Shown here piece after piece: positions 48,572-59,003 of a stretch of 64,000 nt of DNA (the stretch's first letter is position 1; each line of letters starts with the position of its first letter). The translations under genes were made by a program, and so were the position numbers. The DNA is taken from the NCBI GenBank assembly GCA_040766665.1, contig JAXGQD010000002.1:62001-126000 (forward strand), read 5' to 3'. The notes under the pieces were generated by a model. The model did not search any database and was not told the origin of the DNA. It worked only from the letters and a program-made list of their open reading frames with translations. The DNA is from JAXGQD01 sp040766665. GTDB taxonomy: Bacteria; Bacillota; Clostridia; Saccharofermentanales; Fastidiosipilaceae.

Positions 48572-50299
48572 CTACATGCGCTCCACCGTACGAATGCCCA
48601 GGAGCTGCAAACCTTCAGCAAGACTGAGACAGAGCGCGGCACAAAGGGCCAGTCGCGCCTCGCGTAGTGCTACTTCCGGGCAGTTGAGGATATTACTTCC
48701 AGCGTAAAATTTATTGAAGTTGCGGGCAATCAGCAGTAATTGTCGCGCTAAAATCGAGGGTTCATAACTGTCGGCGGCGGCCTGGACGGCCTCGCCCAGC
48801 CCTGCGATATGGCGGGCTAAGGCAAATTCCTGTTCGTCGCCCAAGACCGTGAGGTCCACCGTGCTGAAACTCGCCCCGTCCATAGCCGCTTTGCGCAGAA
48901 TCGACTTCGCACGGGCATAGGTGTAAAGCAGGTAAGGGGCGGTTTCACCTTCGAAATCCAACATGTCTTCCCAGGTAAACACGATATCACGCTCGCGCCC
49001 GTTTTTCAGGAAATTGAACTGCACGGCAGCCACACCGACTTTTTCGGCGATGTCGTTGATTTCCGCCTCATCCAGCTCACTGCCCCGCTCCCTTGCGTTC
49101 TTCACGATGATTTCCCGGGTCTTGGCCACGGCTTCGTTGAGGAAATCCTCGAGCAGAATCACATCACCCGAGCGCGTCGACATCTTCATGCCCGGGAACT
49201 TCACCGTCCCGAAAGCCACGTGCACGCAGTGCTCGGCCGCAGGCACGCCCGCCTTTTTCAATACGGTGAATACCTGCTTAAAATGCAGACTTTGCGGGAT
49301 ACCCACGACATAGATGTTCTTGGCAAAATGCCACTGCGCATCGCGGTACATAATAGCCGCCAAATCACGGGAGGCATAAATTGTCGTCCCGTCCGATTTC
49401 AAAATAATACAGGGCGGCATCTTTTCGTCGTCCAAACGCACCACTTTGGCGCCTTCGCTCTCCTCCAGCAGCCCCTTTTCTTCAAGCAAATCGACAACAG
49501 CCGGAATCTTATCCGTATAAAAGCTTTCGCCGTTGAGATTGTCGAAATGAATGTTGAGTCGCTCGTAGACGCGATTGAACTCGTGCAGACTCTCTTCCCT
49601 AAAAGCCTTCCACAGCGCGGTTTCGTGGGCGCTGCCGGCCTCGAGTTGCTTAAAACGCAGGCGCGCTTCTTCCTCAAGCTCGGGATGCTCTTTGGCTTCC
49701 TGGTGGAATTTAACATAAATACGGGTCAGTTCTTCGATGGCATTTCGTTTCACCGCTTCCGCATCGCCCCACAAATCGTAAGCGACAATCAGCTTGCCGA
49801 ATTGTGTGCCGTAATCCCCCAGGTGATTAAAGCCAAGGGCATCGTAGCCAAGATGAGCGAAAATGCGTTTCAGCGATTCGCCAAGAATCGTGGTGAAAGC
49901 GTGGCCGACATGGAAAGGTTTGGCAATATTCGGAGAGGAGTATTCGACGATGACCACTTCATCCTGAGCGCGTTTTTTAGCGGCAAAAGCCCCGCCCGCC
50001 TCCAGGACGCTGCGCAGCACATCCGCCGTATAAACGTGAGGGTTCAGGAAAAAGTTCAGGTAGGGACCGGTCGCAGCGATGCGCTCCAGAAAATCCGGCT
50101 TGTCCGTAAACCCTGCTGCCAGCTCCGCAGCAATCTGCGGTGGCGCTTTGCGTAATAATTTTGCCAGTTTAAAGCACGGGAAAGCGTAGTCACCCAGTTC
50201 CGGCTGCGGCGGCGTTTCAATCAGTGCAAATATTTCATCCGATTCTAAATCAACGGCAGAAGCTAAGTACTCTGCCAAAGCACGGCGATAATCCAACAT
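48572..50299 (-). CDS. argS: Arginyl-tRNA synthetase
   Basis: 575 residues, class Ia. HIGH motif as NIAKPFHVGHAFTTILG, KMSKS as FPGMKMSTRSGD, N-terminal ArgRS Add-1 domain (DYAFPCFKLAKLL, RIAATGPYLNFF) and a C-terminal helical DALR anticodon domain (DSYEPSILARQLLLIARNFN). Normal length. No T-box is seen in the 52-bp gap upstream. GGAGAA precedes the ATG. Confidence 0.96.
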   Translation of the reverse strand: MLDYRRALAEYLASAVDLESDEIFALIETPPQPELGDYAFPCFKLAKLLRKAPPQIAAELAAGFTDKPDFLERIAATGPYLNFFLNPHVYTADVLRSVLEAGGAFAAKKRAQDEVVIVEYSSPNIAKPFHVGHAFTTILGESLKRIFAHLGYDALGFNHLGDYGTQFGKLIVAYDLWGDAEAVKRNAIEELTRIYVKFHQEAKEHPELEEEARLRFKQLEAGSAHETALWKAFREESLHEFNRVYERLNIHFDNLNGESFYTDKIPAVVDLLEEKGLLEESEGAKVVRLDDEKMPPCIILKSDGTTIYASRDLAAIMYRDAQWHFAKNIYVVGIPQSLHFKQVFTVLKKAGVPAAEHCVHVAFGTVKFPGMKMSTRSGDVILLEDFLNEAVAKTREIIVKNARERGSELDEAEINDIAEKVGVAAVQFNFLKNGRERDIVFTWEDMLDFEGETAPYLLYTYARAKSILRKAAMDGASFSTVDLTVLGDEQEFALARHIAGLGEAVQAAADSYEPSILARQLLLIARNFNKFYAGSNILNCPEVALREARLALCAALCLSLAEGLQLLGIRTVERM

Positions 50300-50351
50300 A
50301 GCGGTTCTCCTTCAGGAAAGGCATAGGAATACGCCTATTTTAGCACAGGCC

Positions 50352-52328
50352 TCAGGCCTTAAAGAAATGTTGCTCCCCCATCAGTTCCAGTAAAATCTGA
50401 CCCGGCGGGACAAGTTGACCCCGACCGTTGTCCCAGGGCTCAGTTCCCCCATTACAGGAAATGACGGCTTCTTCCGGTCCGCTCGCACTTTTACCTAAGA
50501 GGTCTTTGTTTTGCCGGAAATAGCGACGGAAACTGAAACCGCGCTCCGAGCACTTCAGCCATTCGATAAAGCCGGTCTGTAGTACCGGATAGGCATTGCG
50601 CACGGTCGCCAAACGGACAAGGTAAGCCTGCAACTCGCCTGCCGGCTCCTGCCAGGGGAAGGTGCGTCGGTTAAAGGGATCGCGATAACCTTCCAGACCG
50701 CGCTCATCACCGTAGTAAATGCTGGGTGTACCGGGATAGAAAAAGGCCACGGTGTAAGCAAACTTAAGCAGGTGCTCACCCCTTTGCCGTTCTTCATCAT
50801 TCAGACGAATCTGTTTTTGTTTGACCCGATTGCCGGGGTCGTCTTGCCCCGCCACCGAGGTGATAAAACGCACGGTGTCATGAGATGAAAGCATGTTCAT
50901 ATTTGCGGCAAAAGCCATCGGGGGATAATTCTCGCGGATATTATCCAGAAGGTCACGCAGGCGTGTGGCATCGATGTAGTTTTTGCAAAAAGCCACCAGC
51001 ACATCACGGAAGGGGTAATTCATAATCGAGTCATGGGTATTTCCGAGAATAAAATCCCGGTAACTGCCATAACTCACCTTGCAGCTGGCATCTTCCCAGA
51101 CTTCGCCCAGAACCACGGCCTCAGGATTATACTTTTTGACCGTGCGGCGCAAAGCACGGATAAAGCTGTCCGGCAGTTCGTCGGAAACGTCCAGACGGAA
51201 GCCCATCACACCACGCTTTAACCAAAACGCAATGACGCCTTCCGGACCGAAAATGAATTCGCGGAAGTACAGGTCATTTTCATTGACTGCGGGCAGTTCA
51301 GGAAAACCCCACCAGGAATCGTAATAAACATTGCGCTCGTCGACTTTGATGTTGTACCAGCCATAGAAGCGCGAGGGCACCTTGCGCTGAGCAGCGCGGT
51401 AGGCACCGATGCCCGGGTAACGCCCGTATTTATTAAAGTAAACGGAGTCTGCACCGGTATGGCTGAAGACACCGTCCAGCACCACGCCGATACCACGCGC
51501 CTTTGAAGCTTCAATCAGCTCATCAAAATCCGCCAAACTGCCCAGAATCGGGTCAATTTGCATATAATCCGCCGTATCGTAGCGGTGATTGGAGCGCGCA
51601 GCAAAAATCGGATTCAGGTACAGTACTTTCACGCCCATGAGACTCAAGTGGTCCAGATGCTCACGGATGCCTTTTAGGCTGCCCCCATAAAAATCGCAGG
51701 CCAGGTAGCCGGTCTCCGGTTTACCCTTGATATCGACGTCTTCGCTCCACTCCTCGTGGTAGATCCGCTCCGTCGCCGGGTGAGCATGAATCATCTCATT
51801 GAAGGAGAAGTCCTGATGTCTGGCAAAACGATCCGGAAAAATCTGGTACATCACCTGTCCGGCATACCAGGCAGGCGTCGAAAAGTCCGCCTCATAAACC
51901 GTGATTTGAAACGGAAAACGGTAATGTTCCTCATCCGCGCCGTAACTGGGTTCCAGCGGTCCCCAAGTGGCTACGCCGGGTTTGCCCGAATCCGTATAAA
52001 CATAATGTCGGGCGTGATCCTTCATCCGTACTTCAAACCAATAAAAGAGCACACAGGATTCATCGGGTGTGCGAATACGCATTTCATAGCGGTCCACATG
52101 TGGGCTTGGATCTGGGTTTGGCGCCGTTTGGGCTGCCGTTTTTTTGTTGTGCATCATGACTTGACCACTCACAAACGAGGTCAGTCCATAGGCGTAATGG
52201 AGCAGCACAAAGTCAACGCCCACGTCGCCATTTTCTATTTCTATTTCCAACTGTACGTACGAATCGGTCGGCAGTGCCCCAAAGGGATTACGGTACTGCA
52301 GTTCGCGCGTATTATGTAGAATATGCAT
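50352..52328 (-). CDS. GH13 alpha-glycosidase (neopullulanase/maltogenic amylase-like)
   Basis: 658 residues. An N-terminal CBM34-like beta domain (about 1-160) precedes the TIM barrel. Family motifs: AWYAGQVMYQIFPDRFAR, VVLDGVFSHTGADS, GFRLDVSDELPDSF (nucleophile Asp), VVLGEVWED (acid/base Glu) and MLSSHDTVRF (third Asp). No signal peptide, so it acts inside the cell, probably on maltodextrins released from glycogen. It follows glgA past a strong terminator. Confidence 0.92.
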   Translation of the reverse strand: MHILHNTRELQYRNPFGALPTDSYVQLEIEIENGDVGVDFVLLHYAYGLTSFVSGQVMMHNKKTAAQTAPNPDPSPHVDRYEMRIRTPDESCVLFYWFEVRMKDHARHYVYTDSGKPGVATWGPLEPSYGADEEHYRFPFQITVYEADFSTPAWYAGQVMYQIFPDRFARHQDFSFNEMIHAHPATERIYHEEWSEDVDIKGKPETGYLACDFYGGSLKGIREHLDHLSLMGVKVLYLNPIFAARSNHRYDTADYMQIDPILGSLADFDELIEASKARGIGVVLDGVFSHTGADSVYFNKYGRYPGIGAYRAAQRKVPSRFYGWYNIKVDERNVYYDSWWGFPELPAVNENDLYFREFIFGPEGVIAFWLKRGVMGFRLDVSDELPDSFIRALRRTVKKYNPEAVVLGEVWEDASCKVSYGSYRDFILGNTHDSIMNYPFRDVLVAFCKNYIDATRLRDLLDNIRENYPPMAFAANMNMLSSHDTVRFITSVAGQDDPGNRVKQKQIRLNDEERQRGEHLLKFAYTVAFFYPGTPSIYYGDERGLEGYRDPFNRRTFPWQEPAGELQAYLVRLATVRNAYPVLQTGFIEWLKCSERGFSFRRYFRQNKDLLGKSASGPEEAVISCNGGTEPWDNGRGQLVPPGQILLELMGEQHFFKA

Positions 52329-52382
52329 TTGCTTAACATCTCCGCTTAAACTAAGTAAAATGGATTATAGACGAGTTTGAGT

Positions 52383-52425
52383 AAAAAAACAGCCCGGCGC
52401 AAACGTTTTAGCACCGGGCTTCATG
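52383..52425 (-). terminator. Terminator of the glg operon (after glgA)
   Basis: Minus strand AGCCCGGTGC-TAAAACGTTT-GCGCCGGGCT then GTTTTTTT. A 10-bp GC-rich stem between glgA and the GH13 gene. Confidence 0.93.
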
Positions 52426-52460
52426 TTATCTAGCGATTGTTCATCTGCTTACTTAATGCC

Positions 52461-54035
52461 TTATTTCTCTTTTTTCTTAGTGTTTGCTGTCGTCGTTTTT
52501 ACTTCAGCTTCAGTCGTTTTCGCTGCCGTTTTTGGCTCCTCAGTCACGGCTCCGGGCGCGGTTGCAATGAAGTCACTTTTGGGTTGCTCCATCACACCGG
52601 CATAGACCTCGACGTAATGGTCGGCCGAACGATTCCAGCTGAAATCCGAGTTCATGCCGGTCTCTACCAGGCCTTCCCAGGCTTCGCGGTTGTTATTGTA
52701 TACATGGACCGCATACTTGGTGGTGAAGAGACATTCGTGGGCGTTGATATTACTGAACGAGAAGCCGTTGCCACCCCCGGTAAACTGGTTGTACGGGAAG
52801 ACGGTGTCTTTCAGACCACCGGTTTCGCGCACAATCGGTACCGTGCCATAACGCATGGAAATCATTTGCGACAAGCCACAGGGTTCAAAGATGGAGGGCA
52901 TCATGAACATGTCAGACCCGGCATAAATACGGTGGGCCAAAGCATTGTCAAAGGTGATGCAGGCTCTGAAGCGGTCTCCCCTTCTGATGGCGATGTCTTT
53001 CAGTGCATTCTCATAGAAGGGGTCTCCGGTACCCAGAACCACCATGGAAGTATTGTTGTCTAGGAGTTCATCGAGAATCCGTAACAACAAATCCATGCCT
53101 TTCTGATCGACTACACGGGTAATCATACCAATGAGCGGCCATTCACGCGGGCAGGAGAAGCTCATCTCCTCCTGTAAAGCCGCACGACAGGCCATCTTGC
53201 CTTCTTTCCAAGTCTTGACGTCATACTGCGCTGCTATATGCGGGTCTGTGGCAGGATTATAGACATCCAGGTCTATGCCGTTCAGAATGCCGTGTAACTT
53301 GTAAGCGTAGTTGCGTAAGACAGCGTCCAAACCCTCACCGTAGAAATCCGTCATGATTTCATTGGCATAGGTAGGAGACACGGTTGTAACCGCATGGCTG
53401 TAGACAATGCCGGCTTTCATGAAATTGGGTACGCCGTCCTTCAGCACCCCGTACTCCGTCATGTATCTGGTGGGTAAATCCATCAGGTCCGCGATGCGCT
53501 CAACGCCGTGAATCCCCTGGTACTTCAGGTTATGGATGGTATATACCGTCTTCACCTGAGTATGGAAACCGGAGGGATGATAGTGCGCTTCAAGCAGCAC
53601 CGGGATCATACCGGCCTGCCAGTCATGGCAATGGACGATGTCCGGTTCAAAACCCATAGGCTCGCCCATCGCTTCTAACGCGGCTCTTTGAAAGAAACAG
53701 AAACGCTCAATGTCAAAACTGTAGTCCAGATAGATGGAGTCGTAGTTGAAGTAATACTCATTGTCGATGAAGTAATACGTGACACCCCGGTCTTCCATCT
53801 TCAGCAAACCGCTGTACATGGAGCGCCAGCCCATCTTCAGCATCGCCCAGCGTACGAACTGCAGACGATCCGAATAACGGTCTTTGATGCGTTTGTAGAG
53901 TGGCATAATCACACGGGTTTCAACACCCATGGCTTGCAGCTGTTGCGGCAGTACTCCGACCACATCGGCTAAGCCTCCCACTTTGGCAAAAGGCGCAACC
54001 TCCGATGCGACCATCAGTACTTTCAGTTGACTCAT
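52461..54035 (-). CDS. glgA: Glycogen synthase
   Basis: 524 residues, GT5. Elongates glycogen from ADP-glucose. Motifs: KVGGLADVVGVLPQQL (KVGGL), DIVHCHDWQAGM, ILNGIDLDVYNP, LIGMITRVVDQKG and MFMMPSIFEPCGLSQM. The last 40 residues are a low-complexity Lys/Thr/Glu tail (TEAEVKTTTANTKKKEK), unlike most GlgA. Start overlaps the glgD stop as ATGA. Confidence 0.95.
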   Translation of the reverse strand: MSQLKVLMVASEVAPFAKVGGLADVVGVLPQQLQAMGVETRVIMPLYKRIKDRYSDRLQFVRWAMLKMGWRSMYSGLLKMEDRGVTYYFIDNEYYFNYDSIYLDYSFDIERFCFFQRAALEAMGEPMGFEPDIVHCHDWQAGMIPVLLEAHYHPSGFHTQVKTVYTIHNLKYQGIHGVERIADLMDLPTRYMTEYGVLKDGVPNFMKAGIVYSHAVTTVSPTYANEIMTDFYGEGLDAVLRNYAYKLHGILNGIDLDVYNPATDPHIAAQYDVKTWKEGKMACRAALQEEMSFSCPREWPLIGMITRVVDQKGMDLLLRILDELLDNNTSMVVLGTGDPFYENALKDIAIRRGDRFRACITFDNALAHRIYAGSDMFMMPSIFEPCGLSQMISMRYGTVPIVRETGGLKDTVFPYNQFTGGGNGFSFSNINAHECLFTTKYAVHVYNNNREAWEGLVETGMNSDFSWNRSADHYVEVYAGVMEQPKSDFIATAPGAVTEEPKTAAKTTEAEVKTTTANTKKKEK

Positions 54036-55138
54036 ACGACAGCCCCCTTTCCGATAACGACAGGATATCCTTTCTGTCCGATCAGTTTAATGCCCGGACG
54101 AATGAGGCAATCCTTGTCAATGATGACATTCTCCAGCTCACAGGCTTCGGAGATATAACTGTCTTGTAACACGATGCAATTGGTCAATTTCGCCTGTCCG
54201 CTGATGGTGACACCGCGGAAAATCATGGAGTCCTTAACGGAACCCTGTACCATACAACCGTCAGATATGATGCAATTCTCAACAATACAACCGGCACTAT
54301 AATAGGTGGGCGCCTCATCTTTAACTTTCGTGTAGACAGGCTCTCCCGACCAGAACAGCGCTTCATTGTTCTTCTTTTCAATGACTTGCATGGTCGCTTC
54401 AAAATACTCGTGGATCGAGTTGATGCGTAAGACCAAGCCTTTGTACTCCATACCGTAGACGTTCAGCCGTTCGCAGAGTTTTACAAAGCTACTCATGGCA
54501 AAAGTCTTCTCCCCACGGGCCACGGCTTCACCCAAAATGCTGACAAAGAGCTCGCGCTCAATCACCATCACATTAATCAGGCGACGGTTCGAAACCGGAC
54601 TCATAGGATTGTCATAAACCGTTTTGATTTTTCCGCTGCGCGTCATATCCAGGATAAAGCCGTTGTCTGTTTCCTGGTCGCCGTCACGGTTATACATCAC
54701 CGTGATATCTGCTTTTTTCTCAATGTGGTAAGCGAGCAACTCGTCGAAGGTTGTAGACATGACGATGTCGCTGCCGACCACGACCACGTACTTGTGCGTC
54801 AGTTCCCTGTAGAAAGAAACGATGCCGGCCAAATCGTCATTGGTGCCATGATAAGAGTCTGATATAACACCCGGCGTCAGGAAATAGAGACCTTGGGTCT
54901 TGCGGTCCAAGTCCCAGGCACTGCCTGAGCCAATATGGTCCATGAGTGATTTGTACTTGTTAAATGTCGAGATACCGACTGTGCGGATACCGGAATTGAC
55001 CATGTTGGAGAGCATGAAGTCAATAATGCGATAACGTCCGGCAAAAGGCATAGCCGACAAGGCACGCGGTTTGGAGAGTTCTCCTAACTGAATTCTACGG
55101 TCGTCTGCAATGATGAGACCGGCAACATCTTTAATCAT
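54032..55138 (-). CDS. glgD: ADP-glucose pyrophosphorylase regulatory subunit
   Basis: 368 residues from ATG 55138 (MIKDVAGLIIADD), with GGAGG 8 bases before. The catalytic GGxGxR loop of GlgC is degenerate here (IIADDRRIQLGELSKP), as in other GlgD proteins; the rest (PFAGRYRIIDFMLSNMVNSG, VVVGSDIVMST, left-handed beta helix ENCIISDGCMVQGSV) follows GlgC. Works with GlgC as a heterotetramer in clostridia. 13 bases after glgC. Confidence 0.93.
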   Translation of the reverse strand: MIKDVAGLIIADDRRIQLGELSKPRALSAMPFAGRYRIIDFMLSNMVNSGIRTVGISTFNKYKSLMDHIGSGSAWDLDRKTQGLYFLTPGVISDSYHGTNDDLAGIVSFYRELTHKYVVVVGSDIVMSTTFDELLAYHIEKKADITVMYNRDGDQETDNGFILDMTRSGKIKTVYDNPMSPVSNRRLINVMVIERELFVSILGEAVARGEKTFAMSSFVKLCERLNVYGMEYKGLVLRINSIHEYFEATMQVIEKKNNEALFWSGEPVYTKVKDEAPTYYSAGCIVENCIISDGCMVQGSVKDSMIFRGVTISGQAKLTNCIVLQDSYISEACELENVIIDKDCLIRPGIKLIGQKGYPVVIGKGAVV

Positions 55139-55151
55139 CTTCATCTCCTCC

Positions 55152-56414
55152 TTACATCGCGAATTGCTGTATGCGGCTTTCAATGACATCGTCATAGCCC
55201 AGCTCTTCGTTATACGTCACCATACAATTGCCCGGAACCACCGCGCCGTCTCTCAGCTTCAGTCCGCCGTCGATCAGGCTGATGTTATTGGAGCAAATTT
55301 TGTTGTTGTAGTAAGGCGTTCCTTTACCGTCTGCACCACCGAGTTTGGCGTTCTCACCAACCACGGTATTCATGCCGATGACACATTTTTCGACCACGGC
55401 GCCACTCTTGATGTGTACGCCGGGCATCAGCACACAATCTTTAACGACTGCACCGGGCTCGATACGCACGCTGTGCGAGAGCACGGAGTGCTCAACCGAA
55501 CCGTAGATCACGCAACCGTCCGTCATACAGGAGTTTTTGATGGAGGAATCTTTCGCCACAAAGTGTGCCGGTTTGACCGGGTTACGGCTGTAGATACGCC
55601 AGGATTTGTCACGGAAGTTGATTTCGTCCGGACTGTCCAGGATGTCCATGTTGGACTCCCACAATGAGGACAGGGTACCGACGTCTTTCCAATAACCGGA
55701 GAAGGTGTAGCTCATGAGTTTATGGCCACCGTTGAGCAATTTGGGAATGATGTTTTTACCGAAGTCATGTGAAGACTTCTCATCCGCTTCGTCTTCGATC
55801 AAAGCCGGGCGCAAAACATCATAAGAGAAAATGTAAATGCCCATCGAAGCCAGATTAGATTTGGGATTGGCTGGTTTCTCTTCAAATTCGACAATTTTTC
55901 CTTCGTCATCCGTGTTCATGATCCCGAAACGCGGGGCTTCTTCCCAAGGGACTTCATAAACCGCAATCGTTGCAGCCGCGCCCGTGGCAATGTGTTGGGC
56001 CAGCATCTTGTTGTAGTCCATTTTATAAATATGGTCACCCGAGAGAATCAAGACATAACTGGGACTGAAATTGTCAATAAACTGAATATTTTGGTAAATG
56101 GCATTGGCGGTATTCTTGTACCAGTCGCTGCCGGAGGCATGTTGGTAAGGTGGCAAAATAAAAGCCCCACCATTACTCCTGTCCAAATCCCAGGGATGGC
56201 CGTTGCCTACATACGTGTTCAAGGCCAGGGGTTGGTACTGTGTGAGAACGCCTACCGTATCGATGCCGGAATTAATGCAATTACTCAGAGGAAAATCAAT
56301 GATGCGGTATCTGCTACCATAGGGAACCGCAGGTTTAGCCACCGTGTAGGTCAATGCACCTAAACGCGAGCCTTGCCCGCCTGCCAGAATCATAGCTATC
56401 ATGTCTTTTTTCAA
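55152..56414 (-). CDS. glgC: Glucose-1-phosphate adenylyltransferase
   Basis: 420 residues. Makes ADP-glucose. Catalytic loop AMILAGGQGSRLGALT, then KPAVPYGSRYRIIDFPLSNC, YVLILSGDHIYKMDYN, EFEEKPANPKSN, and a C-terminal beta helix (ENAKLGGADGKGTPYYNN). The start is TTG at 56414 with GGAGGG 8 bases upstream. It is the second gene of glgB-glgC-glgD-glgA, separated from glgB by 212 bp, in which I see no clear terminator or promoter. Confidence 0.95.
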   Translation of the reverse strand: MKKDMIAMILAGGQGSRLGALTYTVAKPAVPYGSRYRIIDFPLSNCINSGIDTVGVLTQYQPLALNTYVGNGHPWDLDRSNGGAFILPPYQHASGSDWYKNTANAIYQNIQFIDNFSPSYVLILSGDHIYKMDYNKMLAQHIATGAAATIAVYEVPWEEAPRFGIMNTDDEGKIVEFEEKPANPKSNLASMGIYIFSYDVLRPALIEDEADEKSSHDFGKNIIPKLLNGGHKLMSYTFSGYWKDVGTLSSLWESNMDILDSPDEINFRDKSWRIYSRNPVKPAHFVAKDSSIKNSCMTDGCVIYGSVEHSVLSHSVRIEPGAVVKDCVLMPGVHIKSGAVVEKCVIGMNTVVGENAKLGGADGKGTPYYNNKICSNNISLIDGGLKLRDGAVVPGNCMVTYNEELGYDDVIESRIQQFAM

Positions 56415-56626
56415 GGGAATCCCTCCTATCCGTTACGCCTTTTTTGCTTCGCAGATTGCGAGCGTTTGTTTCGCCTACATCTTACCATTTATATCCATAG
56501 ATTTGACAATGCATTTGCCGTTTCATTTTAAATCTTTGTAATATTTGACAGTATAAGAAACAAAAAACCGTCATAACAGAGAGATAAAATTCGAATTTGG
56601 CATTTAGCAATTGTCTGCAGATTTTA

Positions 56627-58489
56627 TTATGGTATATATTGCAAAATCAAAGCCGACAAAGGGGTCAGCCGGAAGGCCAGTGAGTCTGCCATCTCCCCTT
56701 CAGCTTTGCCTCTTGTATGCAGTTCCGTCACATCACTTGTCCCAGGATAGAGCGCGTAGTCGCTCCCCCCAAAGTTCCCGTCGTCGCTGTTCAAAAGGAT
56801 GCGCCAACGCCCGGAATAGGGCACGCCGATACAGAAGTCTTCAATGGGGCTGGGCAACATGTTGAAAATGAGCAGACAAGGCGGGGCGTCTTTTGCCTGC
56901 CTTATGTATGAAAAAACAGAATGTTCCGCATCGTCTGCATCCAGCCAGACAAAACCGCTCCAGTCATGCTCGTTAGCCCAAAACGCAGCTTGAGCCAGAT
57001 AGAGTTTATTCAGCTCAATTAGGTAGTTGCGCAGTTTGCGATGCATTTCGTAGTCCAGGAGATTCCAGTCCAAGGCTTCGTAATAATGCCATTCATTGAA
57101 CTGGGCCAACTCTGCACCCATAAACAAGAGCTTAGCGCCGGGATGTGTCATGAGGTAAGCCAGCAGGCAGCGATAACTGGCAAATTTGCGCCAATAATCA
57201 CCGGGCATTTTATCGATCAGTGACTTTTTGCCATGCACGACATCGTCATGCGAGAGCGGTAAAACATAGCGCTCGCTGAAAGCATAGGTCAGGGAGAAAG
57301 TCAGTTTGTTGTGGTTATAAGGTCTATAAACGTAGTCGGATGTAAAGTAATCGAGGGTATCATGCATCCAGCCCAAATTCCATTTGTAGTCAAAGCCCAG
57401 TCCCCCCTCTGCCGTCGCTCCCGTCACCAAGGGGAAGTCAGAGGATTCCTCGGCAAAAGTCAGCACCCAGGGAAAGGCTTCATGTAGGCGATTGTTCACG
57501 TGCCGCAAAAAGCTGACGGCTTCCTCATTAATCTGCTCGCCCTGTTCTAAGTGCTCATAGGCATAACTGTCATAATTGCGATATAAAATACTGGAAACCG
57601 CGTCAAAACGCAGGCCGTCCAGGTGATACTCCTCAATCCAATAAAAGGCATTGGACAAAAGGAAGGAACAGACTTCGGGGCGCCCGTAGTCAAAGACCAA
57701 AGTTCCCCAAACTTTTCGCTCACGCAGTTCGGCATCCGCATACTCGTACAAAGCCTCTCCGTTAAAGCGCGCCAGTCCGTGTTCATCTTTGGGAAAATGA
57801 GCTGGAACCCAGTCCAAAATGACTCCGAAACCCGCTTCATGCAGGCGTTTAACCATATATTTGAACTGTTCTGCTGTCCCGTAGCGTGCAGTCACGGCAA
57901 AATACGCCGTCACCTGATAACCCCATGACGCATCCAGAGGGTGTTCCTGCAGTGGCATCAACTCAACATGCGTAAACTGTAATTCCTGCAGGTAGGGAAT
58001 CAGCTCATCAACCATTTCTGCATAGTTTAAAAAGGAGCCGTCTGCATGACGTCTCCAAGAACCAAGATGTAATTCATAAATATTCAGCGGGCGGGCATAT
58101 TTCGCGTCAGCGCTCTGTGGCCAATGGCTCTCGTCACCCCAGTCAAAATGGCTGTCACGCCAGAGCACGGAAGCGTTTTGAGGGCGTAGTTCACTGGCAA
58201 AAGCAAAGGGATCGCTGCGGTAAGTGCACTGTCCAGACTGATCTGTAAGCGCAAATTTATAGCACTGCCCCGGGACGGCTGTGGCAATATGCGTTTCATA
58301 AATACCGGGAAAAATCTCTTGCAAAGGATTTGCGGCGGGCTGCCAATTGTTGAAGTCACCTACGACAGAAACGGAACGAACCCCGGGTGCCCATATGCGC
58401 CAAATATAACCGACGTCGCTCTCATGTGCGCCAAAGTAATGGTAAGCGCGGCATTCCAGGCCGCTGTGAAACAATTCCGGAGATTTCAT
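56627..58489 (-). CDS. glgB: 1,4-alpha-glucan branching enzyme
   Basis: 620 residues, GH13 with N-terminal CBM48 (VGYIWRIWAPGVRSVSVVGD, FNNWQPAANPLQ). Motifs: LMPLQEHPLDASWGYQ, GVILDWVPAHFPKDEHGL, GLRFDAVSSILY (nucleophile) and LTFAEESSDFP (acid/base), LPLSHDDVVHGK. Makes alpha-1,6 branches in glycogen. The start at 58489 has GGGGAG 6 bases upstream; in-frame ATGs lie 2 and 6 codons earlier. First gene of the glg cluster. Confidence 0.95.
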   Translation of the reverse strand: MKSPELFHSGLECRAYHYFGAHESDVGYIWRIWAPGVRSVSVVGDFNNWQPAANPLQEIFPGIYETHIATAVPGQCYKFALTDQSGQCTYRSDPFAFASELRPQNASVLWRDSHFDWGDESHWPQSADAKYARPLNIYELHLGSWRRHADGSFLNYAEMVDELIPYLQELQFTHVELMPLQEHPLDASWGYQVTAYFAVTARYGTAEQFKYMVKRLHEAGFGVILDWVPAHFPKDEHGLARFNGEALYEYADAELRERKVWGTLVFDYGRPEVCSFLLSNAFYWIEEYHLDGLRFDAVSSILYRNYDSYAYEHLEQGEQINEEAVSFLRHVNNRLHEAFPWVLTFAEESSDFPLVTGATAEGGLGFDYKWNLGWMHDTLDYFTSDYVYRPYNHNKLTFSLTYAFSERYVLPLSHDDVVHGKKSLIDKMPGDYWRKFASYRCLLAYLMTHPGAKLLFMGAELAQFNEWHYYEALDWNLLDYEMHRKLRNYLIELNKLYLAQAAFWANEHDWSGFVWLDADDAEHSVFSYIRQAKDAPPCLLIFNMLPSPIEDFCIGVPYSGRWRILLNSDDGNFGGSDYALYPGTSDVTELHTRGKAEGEMADSLAFRLTPLSALILQYIP

Positions 58490-58629
58490 CTGCATCTCCC
58501 CTTTCACTTTACGGATGTTTATCCGTTGCCCAGCTTTTTACACCTGATTAAATTTTATCATGAACACCAAGCCTTTGTATCGAAAAGACATTTTTCATCT
58601 GTTATGATTAAAGCAGTTTAAACATAGCG

Positions 58630-58648
58630 CGCCACGTTTAAGTGGCGA
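58630..58648 (+). promoter_or_regulatory. 5' leader hairpin of the small membrane protein gene
   Basis: CGCCAC-GTTTAA-GTGGCG is a 6-bp perfect stem 26 bases before the ATG. No U tract. A role in RNA stability or translation is possible. Confidence 0.4.
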
Positions 58649-58673
58649 ATCATATACAGAGGAAGGTTTTTTC

Positions 58674-59000
58674 ATGCCTCAGGAAATCTATATTGTGCTG
58701 GCCCTTCTGGCCTTACTCTTACTTTATCTTTTATACCGCACGAAATTGTTGTCCAATGATGTGAAGCGCGTCAAAAAGGGTGTTGAGCAATTAGCCATAC
58801 CCTCTGTCACGCCCAATAAGAGCGGCTCAGTCGCTGCCCCAGCATTATCGGCCAGCGGTGCGACGGACGATGCAGAACTGGTCAGCGTTATTATGGCTGC
58901 GATTATGGCTTATGAAAGCGAAAACCATGTCAGTCCGGGGTCCGTAGCCCCCACGACTGCGCATGGCTTCAGAATCAGACGCATTGTCCGCGTTAATTAA
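58674..59000 (+). CDS. OadG-like single-pass membrane protein
   Basis: 108 residues. Membrane helix at 5-22 (IYIVLALLALLLLYLLY), a Ser/Ala-rich linker, then DDAELVSVIMAAIMAYESE and a C-terminal GFRIRRIVRVN. This pattern is that of small gamma (OadG-like) subunits of sodium-pumping decarboxylases, but no partner genes are here, so the role is unknown. AGGAAGG precedes the ATG. Convergent with prmA, 3 bases apart. Confidence 0.65.
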   Translation: MPQEIYIVLALLALLLLYLLYRTKLLSNDVKRVKKGVEQLAIPSVTPNKSGSVAAPALSASGATDDAELVSVIMAAIMAYESENHVSPGSVAPTTAHGFRIRRIVRVN

Positions 59001-59003
59001 GGA